NCBI RefSeq assembly: GCF_052156635.1
Contig: NZ_JBQKUO010000001.1
Location: 434,001 to 498,000 of the forward strand
Direction of reading: 5' to 3'
Source of the DNA: Nitrospina sp052156635
GTDB lineage: Bacteria; Nitrospinota; Nitrospinia; Nitrospinales; Nitrospinaceae
Length of the DNA stretch: 64,000 nt
A model generated the notes under the pieces. That model searched no databases and was not told where the DNA came from. It was given only the letters and a program-made list of their open reading frames with translations. Every line of letters starts with the position of its first letter. Positions within the stretch are counted from its first letter, which is position 1. Shown here in pieces: positions 49,624 to 58,946 of the stretch. A program made the position numbers and the translations under genes.

Positions 49624-50223
49624 TCAAACCGGGTAATGCTTGCTGGCGACGTAACCTTCCGGAAAGTTCTTTCGGGGGGTGCCCGCGGGAACCCACATGA
49701 CGTCGCTGAAATTGGCGATCGGATCTTCGCGGAACACCGGCCTGAGCTCGTCACCACGCTTCAGTTTTTTGTAATCGTCGATCTCCACCATGCCCGCCAC
49801 CAGCGTATCGAGTTCCGTGAACTCCGCATCCGGCAGGTGGGCGCGCACCCATGCCACCGTCACCGGCAGGCGGTCCTTGAAGGAAATGCCCGCCAGCTCC
49901 ACCGCCGTGGACAGCGTTTCGATGAAGAAACGCGTCTCGCCGGGAAGCGCCGCCCACTCCGTGCGCCCGTAACACTCCGGGCAATCGACACGCGGCACCT
50001 GGAATCGCAACACCTTGCCGAAGTCGTGCCCCTCCGCGTTCTCACAAAAAGTGAACAGCAGCCGCGCCCGCGTGCCCCCCATGATGCCATTGATGTAAGG
50101 CGAGAGGCCGCCGTAGGTTTTTTTGTAATCGATGGACACCTGCCGCCGAACCATCACCACTTCGGTTTTGGCCGGCTTGTAGGCTCTGTCTTTCGGGTCC
50201 AGGTACGAATCATTGACCGGCAT
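49624..50223 (-). CDS. DUF35-like OB-fold partner of the thiolase-like protein
   Basis: A 199-residue protein with no clear name. The segment CPECYGRTEWAALPGETRFF resembles half of the zinc ribbon of DUF35 proteins; a Cys in TFCENA lies 27 residues before. The following LDTLVAGMVEIDDYKKLKRGDELRPVF and late VMWVPAG resemble the DUF35 OB-fold. DUF35 proteins pair with thiolases and HMG-CoA synthases. It lies 3 bases after the thiolase-like gene, the usual arrangement. I rate this an inference from context and faint similarity. Confidence 0.55.
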   Translation of the reverse strand: MPVNDSYLDPKDRAYKPAKTEVVMVRRQVSIDYKKTYGGLSPYINGIMGGTRARLLFTFCENAEGHDFGKVLRFQVPRVDCPECYGRTEWAALPGETRFFIETLSTAVELAGISFKDRLPVTVAWVRAHLPDAEFTELDTLVAGMVEIDDYKKLKRGDELRPVFREDPIANFSDVMWVPAGTPRKNFPEGYVASKHYPV

Positions 50224-50226
50224 TGC

Positions 50227-51639
50227 TCACCATCCTTTCTCCACGGTCGTCACCGTGATGTCGCTTCCCGTTCCGGCGTGACTGTGAAACAACGCCCGTT
50301 CCACCTTGGGCACCTGCGTTTCCGCGTGACCGTACTTCTCCTCGATTCGGCCCTGCATCTGCCAGAGCACATCCACCGCCTGCACGTTGCCTGTGGCTCC
50401 GACACCGTGCATCTGCCCGATCAAACCGCCCGACGGGTTGACATAAAGCCCACGCTCGCCGCCGATCCTTGGGTTGACCGGCACCCTGCCGTTGGTCACC
50501 GGCAGTTCGTTGAACAGGTGACAGGCCTGGCCGTAGGGCACCATGCCCAGGTCTTCCATCGTCTGCACGACCGAAATGACGAACGCGTCGTGGATTTCGA
50601 TCAGGTCGAAATATTCCAGCGGATCGGTTCGGATACCCGCCATCTCGTAGGCCTTCTTCGCCGCCCACCGTCCGGCGCGGAACGAATGCAGTCCCGGATA
50701 CACCAGCGATTCGTAATAGGCGACCCGTTCCGGGTCGTCCAACTCATGCGGCAGGAGCAGGTTTTCCTTTACCAATCCACCCTGCAGGCGCGGTCGCTCG
50801 CCGGTGCGCATGCAGTCGGTGCCGTTGCCCAGTCCGGTCACGCGCACCGGTTTGCTGGTGAACTCCTTCGCCAACTCTTCCGTTGCAACAATCAACGCCG
50901 ACGCGCCGTCGGTCATCAGACAGCAGTCCAGCCGGTAGGAGGGGGTGGCGACGATGCCGGACTGCTCCACCTGGTCGACACTGATGAACCCGCTGGTCGA
51001 AGCGGTGGCGTAGGGGTTTTCATGGGAAGTCTGGGCGCGGCGGTTGTATTGCGCGTTGTTGCGCATCAGCACCGCGATTTTGGAAAACGCGGCACGCAGG
51101 TCTTCTGCCGAAACAGTTTTGCCGACGAAGGTGTCCAGGTAGGCCTGGGCCATCGCCGCGTAGTAGAGCGGATAGAATCCGCCGTTGGGGAAATCCGTCA
51201 CCGTGTCCGACGCCAGCGCGATGAACTCGTTTCCCTGGAAGGTATCCACCTCCGACATCTTTTCGTAGCCGACGGCGAGCACGATGTCGGCACGCCCGGA
51301 AGCCACCTTTTCGATCGCCGCCTGCACACCAAGCCCACCCGTGGCACCCCCCCCCACCACGCGGTATGCCTCCACCGGGTTGAGGCCCAGGTAGTCGCGC
51401 GTCAACGCCTCGCCCAGAAGCTGCCCGGCAAAGTGGTCGGCGAAGTGGGTGATCACCACCCCGCCGCGTTCCTTGAGCAGCGAGCGGAACTCTTTCGGTT
51501 TGAGACCGAGGTCGGTCACGGCTTCGCGGACCGCCTGCATGGTCATTTCATAGAACATCAGGTCCGGGTTGGCTTTGGCGAAATGATCCACCTTGCCTCC
51601 GGAAACGAGCACCACGTTTCTCTGCAATGAACCGGCCAT
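50227..51639 (-). CDS. Thiolase-like (SCP2-type) protein lacking the nucleophilic Cys
   Basis: A 470-residue thiolase-superfamily protein. The segment AYRVVGGGATGGLGVQAA aligns with the nucleophile loop R-V-E-A-A-C-A-S-G-G; Gly stands where Cys should be. His is kept in HDAFVIS (usual HDCF) and GQMHGVGATG (usual GHPxGATG). It probably is not a normal thiolase; it may bind acyl-CoA or act with the DUF35-like partner. The codons at the site (GGG GGG GGT) lie in a G9 run. The ATG at 51639 with GGAGG upstream is chosen over 51654. First gene of a five-gene minus-strand operon. Confidence 0.8.
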   Translation of the reverse strand: MAGSLQRNVVLVSGGKVDHFAKANPDLMFYEMTMQAVREAVTDLGLKPKEFRSLLKERGGVVITHFADHFAGQLLGEALTRDYLGLNPVEAYRVVGGGATGGLGVQAAIEKVASGRADIVLAVGYEKMSEVDTFQGNEFIALASDTVTDFPNGGFYPLYYAAMAQAYLDTFVGKTVSAEDLRAAFSKIAVLMRNNAQYNRRAQTSHENPYATASTSGFISVDQVEQSGIVATPSYRLDCCLMTDGASALIVATEELAKEFTSKPVRVTGLGNGTDCMRTGERPRLQGGLVKENLLLPHELDDPERVAYYESLVYPGLHSFRAGRWAAKKAYEMAGIRTDPLEYFDLIEIHDAFVISVVQTMEDLGMVPYGQACHLFNELPVTNGRVPVNPRIGGERGLYVNPSGGLIGQMHGVGATGNVQAVDVLWQMQGRIEEKYGHAETQVPKVERALFHSHAGTGSDITVTTVEKGW

Positions 51640-52117
51640 GGGTCGTACCTCCATACATTCTTAAAGTAATATGGTGCCCGCGCTGAAAGTTTTCAACGAA
51701 ACTGCGCACACTTTAAATAGCTTTTGAATCCCCGGGCAATGAAACGACTGGAGACCCAATTCCCGAATCTCATTTTGAATAAAGCGTTGGGGGTTTGACT
51801 AAACCCTTCCCGGGTATCTGCAAAACACACCGCAGCAATGTTCGAGTTTTCTCCCCCTTTTGAAAGTTCTCCGTTCCATTAATCATTTAACTCCCGGTAA
51901 TTCAGTCAATGAGACGTGTCAAAAAGGTTGGCGAATCGCTGTTCCGAGGCCTAATTTTAATAATGAGTGCAGTTATCGCTGTTCGAGTTCTTTGAGGGGA
52001 ATGAGGAGTTCACCGAAACGGAGGCGGATTGACACCGCCTTCTCAGCAGTGGCGACTTGCAATCCCTTGGTACGGGGTGGCCGTAAGTTCGGCTTGTCGA
52101 CCTCAAAGGAGATGGTT
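51640..52117. other. Divergent intergenic region, 478 bases
   Basis: Between the thiolase-like and ferredoxin oxidoreductase genes. It holds a likely minus promoter (51668-51696), a GGGTTT-N4-AAACCC hairpin (51791-51806) and AT-rich stretches. TTGACA at 52029 has no -10 at a good distance. The open frame from 51860 is untranslated in my view, because the ribosome binding site is at 52105. No gene is seen. Confidence 0.5.
51668..51696 (-). promoter_or_regulatory. Possible promoter of the thiolase-like operon
   Basis: On the minus strand TTGAAA (51691-51696) and CATATT (51668-51673) are 17 bases apart, with four or five of six matches each. Confidence 0.35.
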
Positions 52118-55100
52118 ATGAAGATTCGTTCCAGGTCCGGAAACAAGGAGAAATCTTTGCAACCCGTGGGCGAGACGGCCCGTATCCGGAGAACGCAGCG
52201 AAAACAGCTGTCCCTTGAAGAAGAACGTTACCTGACAACGGAAGGTCCGATTCACCTGACCGGAATTCAGGCTCTGGTTCGGTTGAACTTCGACAACCTG
52301 CGCCTGCTCCAGACCATTTATCCGGAAAAGCGGTTCGCCTACTTCATCTCCGGCTACGAAGGCAGCCCTCTGGGTGGGCTCGACATCAACCTGCGCAAGG
52401 TTTATTCGCTCCTTAAAGACTGGCACATTCTGCACGTACCCGGCGGCAACGAAGAAGCCGGGGCCAACATGATGTGGGGCAGCCAGATCCACCGGCTGTT
52501 CGGGCCGTCCAAGGTGGACGGCGTCATCGGCGCGTGGTACGGCAAGGGGCCTGGCGTGCGCCGCATCGCCGATGTGCAGGATCACATGCAGATGGCGGGG
52601 ATCGACAAGTTCTGCTCCGCCTATTTCATCAGCGGCGACGACCACTCGAGCAAAAGCAGCACCACGCCGCACCAGACCGACCTCATCCATTACGCCAACC
52701 ACATCCCGACTGCCTACCCCGGAAACGTCCGTGAAATTCTGGAGTCCGGCAAGCGGATCATGCTCGTATCGATGCTTTCCGGCCTCGCCATCAACCTGAA
52801 ACTGGAAACCTACGTCTGCGACGGATCACAGGAATTTTTGCTGAACCCGGACGAAGATTTCGAACTGGCCGAAAAGTTTCTGGACTTCCTGGAAAAGAAT
52901 AAAGATTACGCGCGGCATTTCAGTCCCGTGCTGTTGCCACCCAGCGTGCTGGTCAATGAGTCCGAACTTTTATATTCCAAACTTCCGATGATTTCCGAGA
53001 TCTCGCGCCTTTTCGGTTTAGACCAATGGTACAACCGCAACTTGAAATCGGATTTCGGCATCATCGCCACCGGAAAAAGTTATTACGATCTTCTGGGCGC
53101 GCTCAAGGAATTGAATATCTCCAGCGACGAAATCGAAATTTTCAAACCGCTCATCACCTGGCCCGCAGACATGGAATCGCTTCGCGATTTCGCCCGCGGG
53201 AAAAAAGAATTGATTTTCATCGAAGAAAAACGGTCGTTCTATGAATCTCACATCAAAAACTCTCTGTACAATGACGCAGGACGGCCTGTCATCGTAGGCA
53301 AGCAGGACGAAAACGGCGTGACGCTTTTTCCGGCGAATGGAAACCTTGATTCCGATCAAATCGCTCAAATCCTGGGTCCGCGGCTTGCTGAAAAACCGGC
53401 TTTCCGCGATAGAAAGCTGGAAACCGTATTGAACGAACGCCGCCGTTTTGCGGAACTCGACTTGCCCATCCAGATCAAGCGCCCCCCCGCCTACTGTTCC
53501 GGTTGCCAGCACCGAACCGCTCTGGAAATAGCGGGACACCACCTCCGTGAGGGCACGGTTGACAAAACAACGGTGCATTCACACGATCTCGACGGCAATC
53601 CCGTCACCATTGAAATTTCACCCAAACACCTCATGGGCATCGGCATCGGCTGTTCCACCATGTCGATCATCGATTCGCTGGCGAGCAACCGCTCGGTGGT
53701 GGTGGGTCCGATGGAAAGCGAAGGCCTGCTGTGGATGGGCGCCTCGGCTTTCAGTTACCGGGTGCACGCCGATCAGGGTTGTGGTGACGGGACCTATTTT
53801 CACTCGGCGCGGCTCAACATCAATTTTATCCGCGACGCCATCTTGCACCTGAAAAAGCATTACGGCATCGACGACACCAGCCAGACCCTGCTTTACGTGG
53901 ACAACAGCGTCGTCGCCATGACGGGCGGCCAGCGTCCCGTCGGACAGGACGATCCGGAAACAGCCATTGTCAATATTCAACGCGAAGGCATCGAGCACAT
54001 CGCAGTGGTGGCGGAAGCTCCGGAAGAGTTCCGCCACTTCAAAAAGCGCTACGGCATCGAGGTGTACCCGAAATCTGAAACGCTTCGCGTGAAAGAGGAG
54101 TTTTCCAAAAAGGCCGGGCTCAGCGTGATCTGGTACGTGCAAAAATGCGGCATCGAGAAAATCCGGGAACGGCGAAGAAACGAAGAGTTGGCGCCGCGGT
54201 ACCGGGTGCACGTCAATCCGGAAGTCTGCGAGGATTGCGGCGACTGCGGGGTCGAGGCGAAATGCAGTTCGGTGTGGAAGACCGACACCGAGTTTGGGCC
54301 CAAAGTCAAAATCCACCAGTTCTCGTGCATTCAGGACATGGCCTGCACCAAGGGAGACTGTCCCTCTTACGTGAAAGTGTATACGCGTACCGGAACGCCA
54401 TTCAAAACACCAGGCCTGGACAAACTACAAAAGCACGTCTCCGATCTGCCCAAACCCTTCCGTCGGGCCGATACCGGAAAAGTGTACGAGGTGTTTTCGG
54501 TGGGGATTGGCGGCTGGGGATTGATGACGGCCTATGAAATTCTTGCCCGCGCTGCCACCCGGGAAGGAAGGAATATCGTGAAGGAAGACGACACCGGACT
54601 TTCCCAGAAAGGCGGTGAGGTGCGCAACAACCTGAAGATCGCCTACCCAGGGCAGGATTTGCGCGAAGGATTTAAAATCGAGGCGGGAGGAGCCGACCTG
54701 TATATCTGTTCGGACCTGATCGGGGCCGTCAATCCAGAAAACCTGAATGCGGCCTCCCCGGAGAAAACCCGGGCCATCATCAATACCGCCAAGGTGCCCA
54801 CCATGCCCATGATTGTCGGCAAGGCGGAGTATCCTTCCGTGCAGTCCCTTCGCGGCATCATCGATTCCTTCACCAAGGCGGATCGGAACATTTACGTCAA
54901 TGCAACGGATATTGTGGAATCCCTGTTCATGGACCACAAGCCCACCAACCTTTTCCTGCTGGGGATTGCGTTTCAGAGCATTGAAAATTTTCCGGTGAAC
55001 GATCCGGGAAGCATTGAGGAAGGCATCCGAAAAAACAATGTGGAGGTGGAAATCAATCTGCTTGCATTCCGTTTTGGCCGCTTGTACGCGATCGATCCGG

Positions 55101-55972
55101 AACGGGTTTTTTCTCTGGCCTTTCCCAAGCCTCAATCCCTGGAAGAACGGATTCGCGGATTCAAACGGAGTCTTCCATTCTGGCAGCGGGTCCATTACGA
55201 AAGCCTGGCGCGAAAGTTTCCATTCGAGGGTGAATATAGATCCAGGTTTGCACGCGAAGTGTACGAACTGTTTCGCTTTCAGAACGGAAAATACGCGCAG
55301 CAATTCGTTGACTTTGCCGAAGAGATTTACCGCTTCGATGAGGCATGCTTCCCGGACCGCAACCTGCACTTCACGCGGGTTGTCGCGGATCACCTTTATC
55401 AATTGATGGCGTACAAGGACGAGTACCGGGTGGCGGACCTCCTGACCCGGCCTGAGGAACTGGAACGGATCCTCTGCATGTACGCCCCAGGTGAGATCGA
55501 GCGTATCCGGTTCCAGTTGAGACCGCCGATCCTGGAACAGATTCCCCTTCTTCGCGACTGGAGTTACATCCGGAAACGATTTGAGGAAGACGGTAAATGG
55601 GAGTTCCCGCCGTGGTCGCTGAAACTCCTTCGATACTTCAAGTTCTTGCGTGGAACGAAGCTGGACGTGTTTCATCTGTTCAGCGACCTGAGAAAGCACG
55701 AGCGCAAAGCCATTGGTCTTTATCGGCGCCGCATGCTGTCACTCATTCCTCTTCTGAATGAAAAGAACTACCAAACCGCCTGCGAAGCGGCGGCCTACCC
55801 AGCCAAAGCCAGCGGTTATGAACTGGTCAAGGAGATCCATACCCAGCAGGCGGAATCCATGTGGCGTGAGAAGTACCAGATAATGCTCCAGACCTTCTCC
55901 GCGGCCCCGTTGAAAAGCACCGAAGCATGGACGGAGAGAAAAGCCGCGGAAGCCTTTCAGACCCCGGGATGA
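52118..55972 (+). CDS. Fused indolepyruvate-type ferredoxin oxidoreductase
   Basis: A 1284-residue fusion of the alpha, beta, ferredoxin-like and gamma parts of a 2-oxoacid:ferredoxin oxidoreductase. The alpha part begins HLTGIQALVR and has the pyrimidine-binding region YEGSPLGGLD; the TPP-binding part has CSGCQHRTAL, GIGCSTMS and the following glycine loop; a 4Fe-4S cluster is in CEDCGDCGVEAKC plus a later Cys; the gamma part follows with GIGGWGLMTAYEILA. It makes acyl-CoA and reduced ferredoxin from aromatic or branched 2-oxoacids. The ATG at 52118 follows AAAGGAG with a 6-base gap. Confidence 0.92.
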   Translation: MKIRSRSGNKEKSLQPVGETARIRRTQRKQLSLEEERYLTTEGPIHLTGIQALVRLNFDNLRLLQTIYPEKRFAYFISGYEGSPLGGLDINLRKVYSLLKDWHILHVPGGNEEAGANMMWGSQIHRLFGPSKVDGVIGAWYGKGPGVRRIADVQDHMQMAGIDKFCSAYFISGDDHSSKSSTTPHQTDLIHYANHIPTAYPGNVREILESGKRIMLVSMLSGLAINLKLETYVCDGSQEFLLNPDEDFELAEKFLDFLEKNKDYARHFSPVLLPPSVLVNESELLYSKLPMISEISRLFGLDQWYNRNLKSDFGIIATGKSYYDLLGALKELNISSDEIEIFKPLITWPADMESLRDFARGKKELIFIEEKRSFYESHIKNSLYNDAGRPVIVGKQDENGVTLFPANGNLDSDQIAQILGPRLAEKPAFRDRKLETVLNERRRFAELDLPIQIKRPPAYCSGCQHRTALEIAGHHLREGTVDKTTVHSHDLDGNPVTIEISPKHLMGIGIGCSTMSIIDSLASNRSVVVGPMESEGLLWMGASAFSYRVHADQGCGDGTYFHSARLNINFIRDAILHLKKHYGIDDTSQTLLYVDNSVVAMTGGQRPVGQDDPETAIVNIQREGIEHIAVVAEAPEEFRHFKKRYGIEVYPKSETLRVKEEFSKKAGLSVIWYVQKCGIEKIRERRRNEELAPRYRVHVNPEVCEDCGDCGVEAKCSSVWKTDTEFGPKVKIHQFSCIQDMACTKGDCPSYVKVYTRTGTPFKTPGLDKLQKHVSDLPKPFRRADTGKVYEVFSVGIGGWGLMTAYEILARAATREGRNIVKEDDTGLSQKGGEVRNNLKIAYPGQDLREGFKIEAGGADLYICSDLIGAVNPENLNAASPEKTRAIINTAKVPTMPMIVGKAEYPSVQSLRGIIDSFTKADRNIYVNATDIVESLFMDHKPTNLFLLGIAFQSIENFPVNDPGSIEEGIRKNNVEVEINLLAFRFGRLYAIDPERVFSLAFPKPQSLEERIRGFKRSLPFWQRVHYESLARKFPFEGEYRSRFAREVYELFRFQNGKYAQQFVDFAEEIYRFDEACFPDRNLHFTRVVADHLYQLMAYKDEYRVADLLTRPEELERILCMYAPGEIERIRFQLRPPILEQIPLLRDWSYIRKRFEEDGKWEFPPWSLKLLRYFKFLRGTKLDVFHLFSDLRKHERKAIGLYRRRMLSLIPLLNEKNYQTACEAAAYPAKASGYELVKEIHTQQAESMWREKYQIMLQTFSAAPLKSTEAWTERKAAEAFQTPG

Positions 55973-56017
55973 ATTCCCGATGCGCCGACAAGTTTGGACG
56001 CAAACAGGGAGTGACTC

Positions 56018-57187
56018 ATGAAACCCGATAACACTTACATCTATGGTGCGGCTCGCACCCCGATTGGAAAAGTGGGTGGCGGGCTGAGCGGAATACCCGC
56101 AACTCGACTGGGCGCGGCGGCAATCCGGGAAGCCGTGGCACGAAGTGGTGTGAAGCCGGATACGATCGGTGAAGTCATTATGGGCAACGTGGTTTCCGCG
56201 GGACTGGGGCAGGCCCCGGCGCGGCAGGCGGCCATCCATGCCGGCTTGCCTCCCACCGTCAGTGCGGTCACCATCAACAAGGTGTGCGGCTCGGGATTGA
56301 AGGCCGTGATGTTGGCCGACGATGCGGTTCGTCTGGGTCACGCCGACTTCATCGTGGCGGGGGGTATGGAAAACATGAGTCTCGCCCCCCACCTCCTGCC
56401 CAACTCCCGACAGGGGACCCGGCTAGGCCACATTCAAGCCCTGGATAGCCTCATCCTCGACGGGCTTTGGGACAGCTTCGGCCAATGCCATATGGGGGAG
56501 ATTGCGGAAGCGCTCTCGCAAAGGTACAGCAGAAAAGCGCAGGACGACTACGCGCTCGAAAGTTACCGCCGGGCGCGGGAGGCCCAGGAGAACTGCCGGT
56601 TTTCTCATGAAATCGTCGGCATTCCCATCGAAATCAAAAACGGAACGGCGGTGATCGATAAGGACGAACAGCCTTTCGCCAACGACCTCGAACGTCTGCC
56701 CAATTTACCTCCTGCGTTTATGAAAGACACCGGGTTCATCACCGCGGGCAACGCTTCCAAAATCAACGACGGTGCAGCGGCCCTCGTCATCGGACGCGAG
56801 AACAACAATCTCAAACCCCTGGCACGGATCACGGGTCAGGCAACGTTTTCCACCGATCCGACTCATTTTCCTGTCGCACCCATTGAAGCCATCACACAGC
56901 TACTGGAAGGGTGGCCGGCCCGCATCGAGGACATCGACCTGTTCGAGATCAATGAGGCCTTTTCCGTTGCCATGCTTGCCGTCTGCGATGCCCTTCACCT
57001 GAACCGGGAAAAAGTGAATGTGAACGGCGGCGCGGTGGCGCTGGGGCATCCTATTGGAGCCTCTGGTGCACGCCTGTTGGTCACTCTGCTGTATGCGCTA
57101 CAGGCCCGCAATCTTAAAAATGGCGTAGCCGCCATCTGCCTGGGTGGAGGGGAAGCGGTGGCTCTCGGTGTCGAAAGGGTGGCTTGA
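56018..57187 (+). CDS. Acetyl-CoA C-acyltransferase (thiolase)
   Basis: A 389-residue classical thiolase. Nucleophile Cys90 is in NKVCGSG, and His and second Cys are in NGGAVALGHPIGASGARL and ICLGGGEAVAL. EINEAFSVAML is also present. It cleaves 3-oxoacyl-CoA (for example acetoacetyl-CoA) with CoA, or runs backwards. It lies 45 bases after the ferredoxin oxidoreductase gene, likely one transcript. It is the normal counterpart of the altered thiolase-like protein at 50227. Confidence 0.94.
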   Translation: MKPDNTYIYGAARTPIGKVGGGLSGIPATRLGAAAIREAVARSGVKPDTIGEVIMGNVVSAGLGQAPARQAAIHAGLPPTVSAVTINKVCGSGLKAVMLADDAVRLGHADFIVAGGMENMSLAPHLLPNSRQGTRLGHIQALDSLILDGLWDSFGQCHMGEIAEALSQRYSRKAQDDYALESYRRAREAQENCRFSHEIVGIPIEIKNGTAVIDKDEQPFANDLERLPNLPPAFMKDTGFITAGNASKINDGAAALVIGRENNNLKPLARITGQATFSTDPTHFPVAPIEAITQLLEGWPARIEDIDLFEINEAFSVAMLAVCDALHLNREKVNVNGGAVALGHPIGASGARLLVTLLYALQARNLKNGVAAICLGGGEAVALGVERVA

Positions 57188-57194
57188 ACTGCAA

Positions 57195-58946
57195 TCAAAG
57201 CTTTCGCCGGTAAATACCGTACACTTCCTGCAAAGCGCGGGTCCACTCGTCAAGCGTGATTTCCTTCACTGTGTCCAGGGTGACCTCAAACACATTCCCA
57301 CCTTTGCTCGCGGTTTCCTTCAGCCGGCGAAGGCTTTCCCGCACATGCAGCGGGTTGCGATTCTTCTTGAAACGTTTCACTTCCTGTGCGCGTTGGCGTT
57401 TCAGGGCGTTCGATATTTCGGTTCGTTCCACGTTCGGCCTCTCCTCCTCCCGTCGTGGATAACAATTGACGGCAACAATTCTACGCCGTCCGCTTTCCAG
57501 CTGTTCTTCGTAACGTGCAGATGAACGTGTGATCTCGTCACGAAAAAACCCTTCCGCCTTGGCATCCAAGACCCCTCCCAGATCGTCAATCTGTCTAAAA
57601 TAATCCAGAATTCCATCAAGAACCTTCCGGTATGCTTGATAGCGGCCGGAGCTGTCGCTCAAAAATCCCATCATGTCCTTGAATCCTCCCATCTCTTCCA
57701 AAAGAATCGCCTGCGCATCGGAAGCAATGCGCACGCTCTGCTCCGTGGGAACGGTGAACGGTTCGTCGTAAGAATTGCTGTGAAGGGCCTGAGGGTAATT
57801 CAATAACGCGTAAAACAATTCCAGCGCAGTGCGGGTGATGTTATTCAGGTATTCCCTTTCGTGCAGACTGCGCCCGGACGTTTGAATGTGGGCCTTGAGT
57901 TTCTGGGCGGAAGAATCTTTTGCTCCATACACGTCACGCATGGCCACAGCCCAGAACCGCCGCGCGGCGCTCAGCAAGGCGATGTATTCGAAGTCGGTCC
58001 CGGAGGTAAAGAAAAACGGGAGACGCCTTCCGACATGGTTGATGTCCAGGCCCCGTTTCAATGCCTCCTCCACATACACAAATCCATTTGCCAGCGTGAA
58101 CGCAGCCTGCTGGATGGGCGTCGCCCCCTTCTGCTCGATATGGTATCCACTGACATTGATCGGGTAATACATCGGTGCGTTCCCAAGGCACCATTCGAAC
58201 ATGTCCATGGCCAGGCGAATGGACTTATCCAGAGGGAATAAAAGTTCGTTTTGGGCATCATCTTCCTTGCAGGGGTCGGTCTGGGACGTTCCACGAACCT
58301 GTTTCAAATCCAGGCCCGCTTCCTGCGCCGCCTTCAACCGCGCCGCGGTCATCCACAGCGACGGTCCGTTGATGGTCATTGAAATGCTGACATCTTCCTT
58401 GAGAAATCCCTGATACAGCGTATTTACGTCTTTGTAGGTGCAAACCGACACTCCCCCTTCACCGATGTCGTAAAAATAATCCGGGTCGTCGGCGCTTCGC
58501 CCAAGCAGGGTGTTCGTGTCGAAGGCGGTGCTCAGGCGTTTGGACTGCTGGCCGCTGACAATATAATGAAAGCGCTCGTTGGTCATCTCCGGGGAGCCCA
58601 GCCCTGCAAACAGGCGGGTGGGTTCCTCATGGTCACGCTTTCCTTCAATAACTAAGAAGGCCTGCGGGTAAATGGAAAGGCCAAAGGGAAACTCTCCGGG
58701 AAACCCCCATTCCCCCTGGTAGCGCGCAATTTGCACAGGGTGATCGATCTGCGGCAGGGCAATGAGAGGAATTGAGGTTCCGGTTGGGAGATCGTGGTTT
58801 TGAACGCGGCCGGCCTTGTCATTCCAGAGCTTGAGCAGTTCCTGCTGGCATTCCGGATCGGACTTCGCGCGACGCACGGAATCCTCGACACACCCCTGGT
58901 ACGCTTCGTTGGCCGAAATGATATTTTCCAGGAAGCTATCGCTCAT
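57195..58946 (-). CDS. B12-dependent acyl-CoA mutase, isobutyryl-CoA mutase (IcmF)-like catalytic subunit
   Basis: A 583-residue mutase TIM barrel. Blocks match the mutase half of IcmF: LSTAFDTNTL, GEGGVSVCTYKDV, SMTINGPS, KEDDAQN and SGYHIEQKGATPIQQAAFTLANGF. The residue after K-E-D-D-A is Gln (methylmalonyl-CoA mutase has Arg), and SIYPQAF has Phe where the latter has Tyr; both match isobutyryl/isovaleryl-CoA mutases rather than methylmalonyl-CoA mutase. There is no B12 domain inside, so cobalamin must come from the partner encoded at 58936-60201, which overlaps by 11 bases. Confidence 0.85.
   Translation of the reverse strand: MSDSFLENIISANEAYQGCVEDSVRRAKSDPECQQELLKLWNDKAGRVQNHDLPTGTSIPLIALPQIDHPVQIARYQGEWGFPGEFPFGLSIYPQAFLVIEGKRDHEEPTRLFAGLGSPEMTNERFHYIVSGQQSKRLSTAFDTNTLLGRSADDPDYFYDIGEGGVSVCTYKDVNTLYQGFLKEDVSISMTINGPSLWMTAARLKAAQEAGLDLKQVRGTSQTDPCKEDDAQNELLFPLDKSIRLAMDMFEWCLGNAPMYYPINVSGYHIEQKGATPIQQAAFTLANGFVYVEEALKRGLDINHVGRRLPFFFTSGTDFEYIALLSAARRFWAVAMRDVYGAKDSSAQKLKAHIQTSGRSLHEREYLNNITRTALELFYALLNYPQALHSNSYDEPFTVPTEQSVRIASDAQAILLEEMGGFKDMMGFLSDSSGRYQAYRKVLDGILDYFRQIDDLGGVLDAKAEGFFRDEITRSSARYEEQLESGRRRIVAVNCYPRREEERPNVERTEISNALKRQRAQEVKRFKKNRNPLHVRESLRRLKETASKGGNVFEVTLDTVKEITLDEWTRALQEVYGIYRRKL

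Noticed and set aside
48880..51630. A 916-codon plus-strand frame over the acyl-CoA genes
   Set aside because: Arg/His-rich composition with no domain; the minus strand encodes recognisable enzymes there.
52029..52063. A sigma-70 promoter for the ferredoxin oxidoreductase (TTGACA at 52029)
   Set aside because: No -10 element lies at 16-18 bases; the nearest similar hexamer is 23 bases away.
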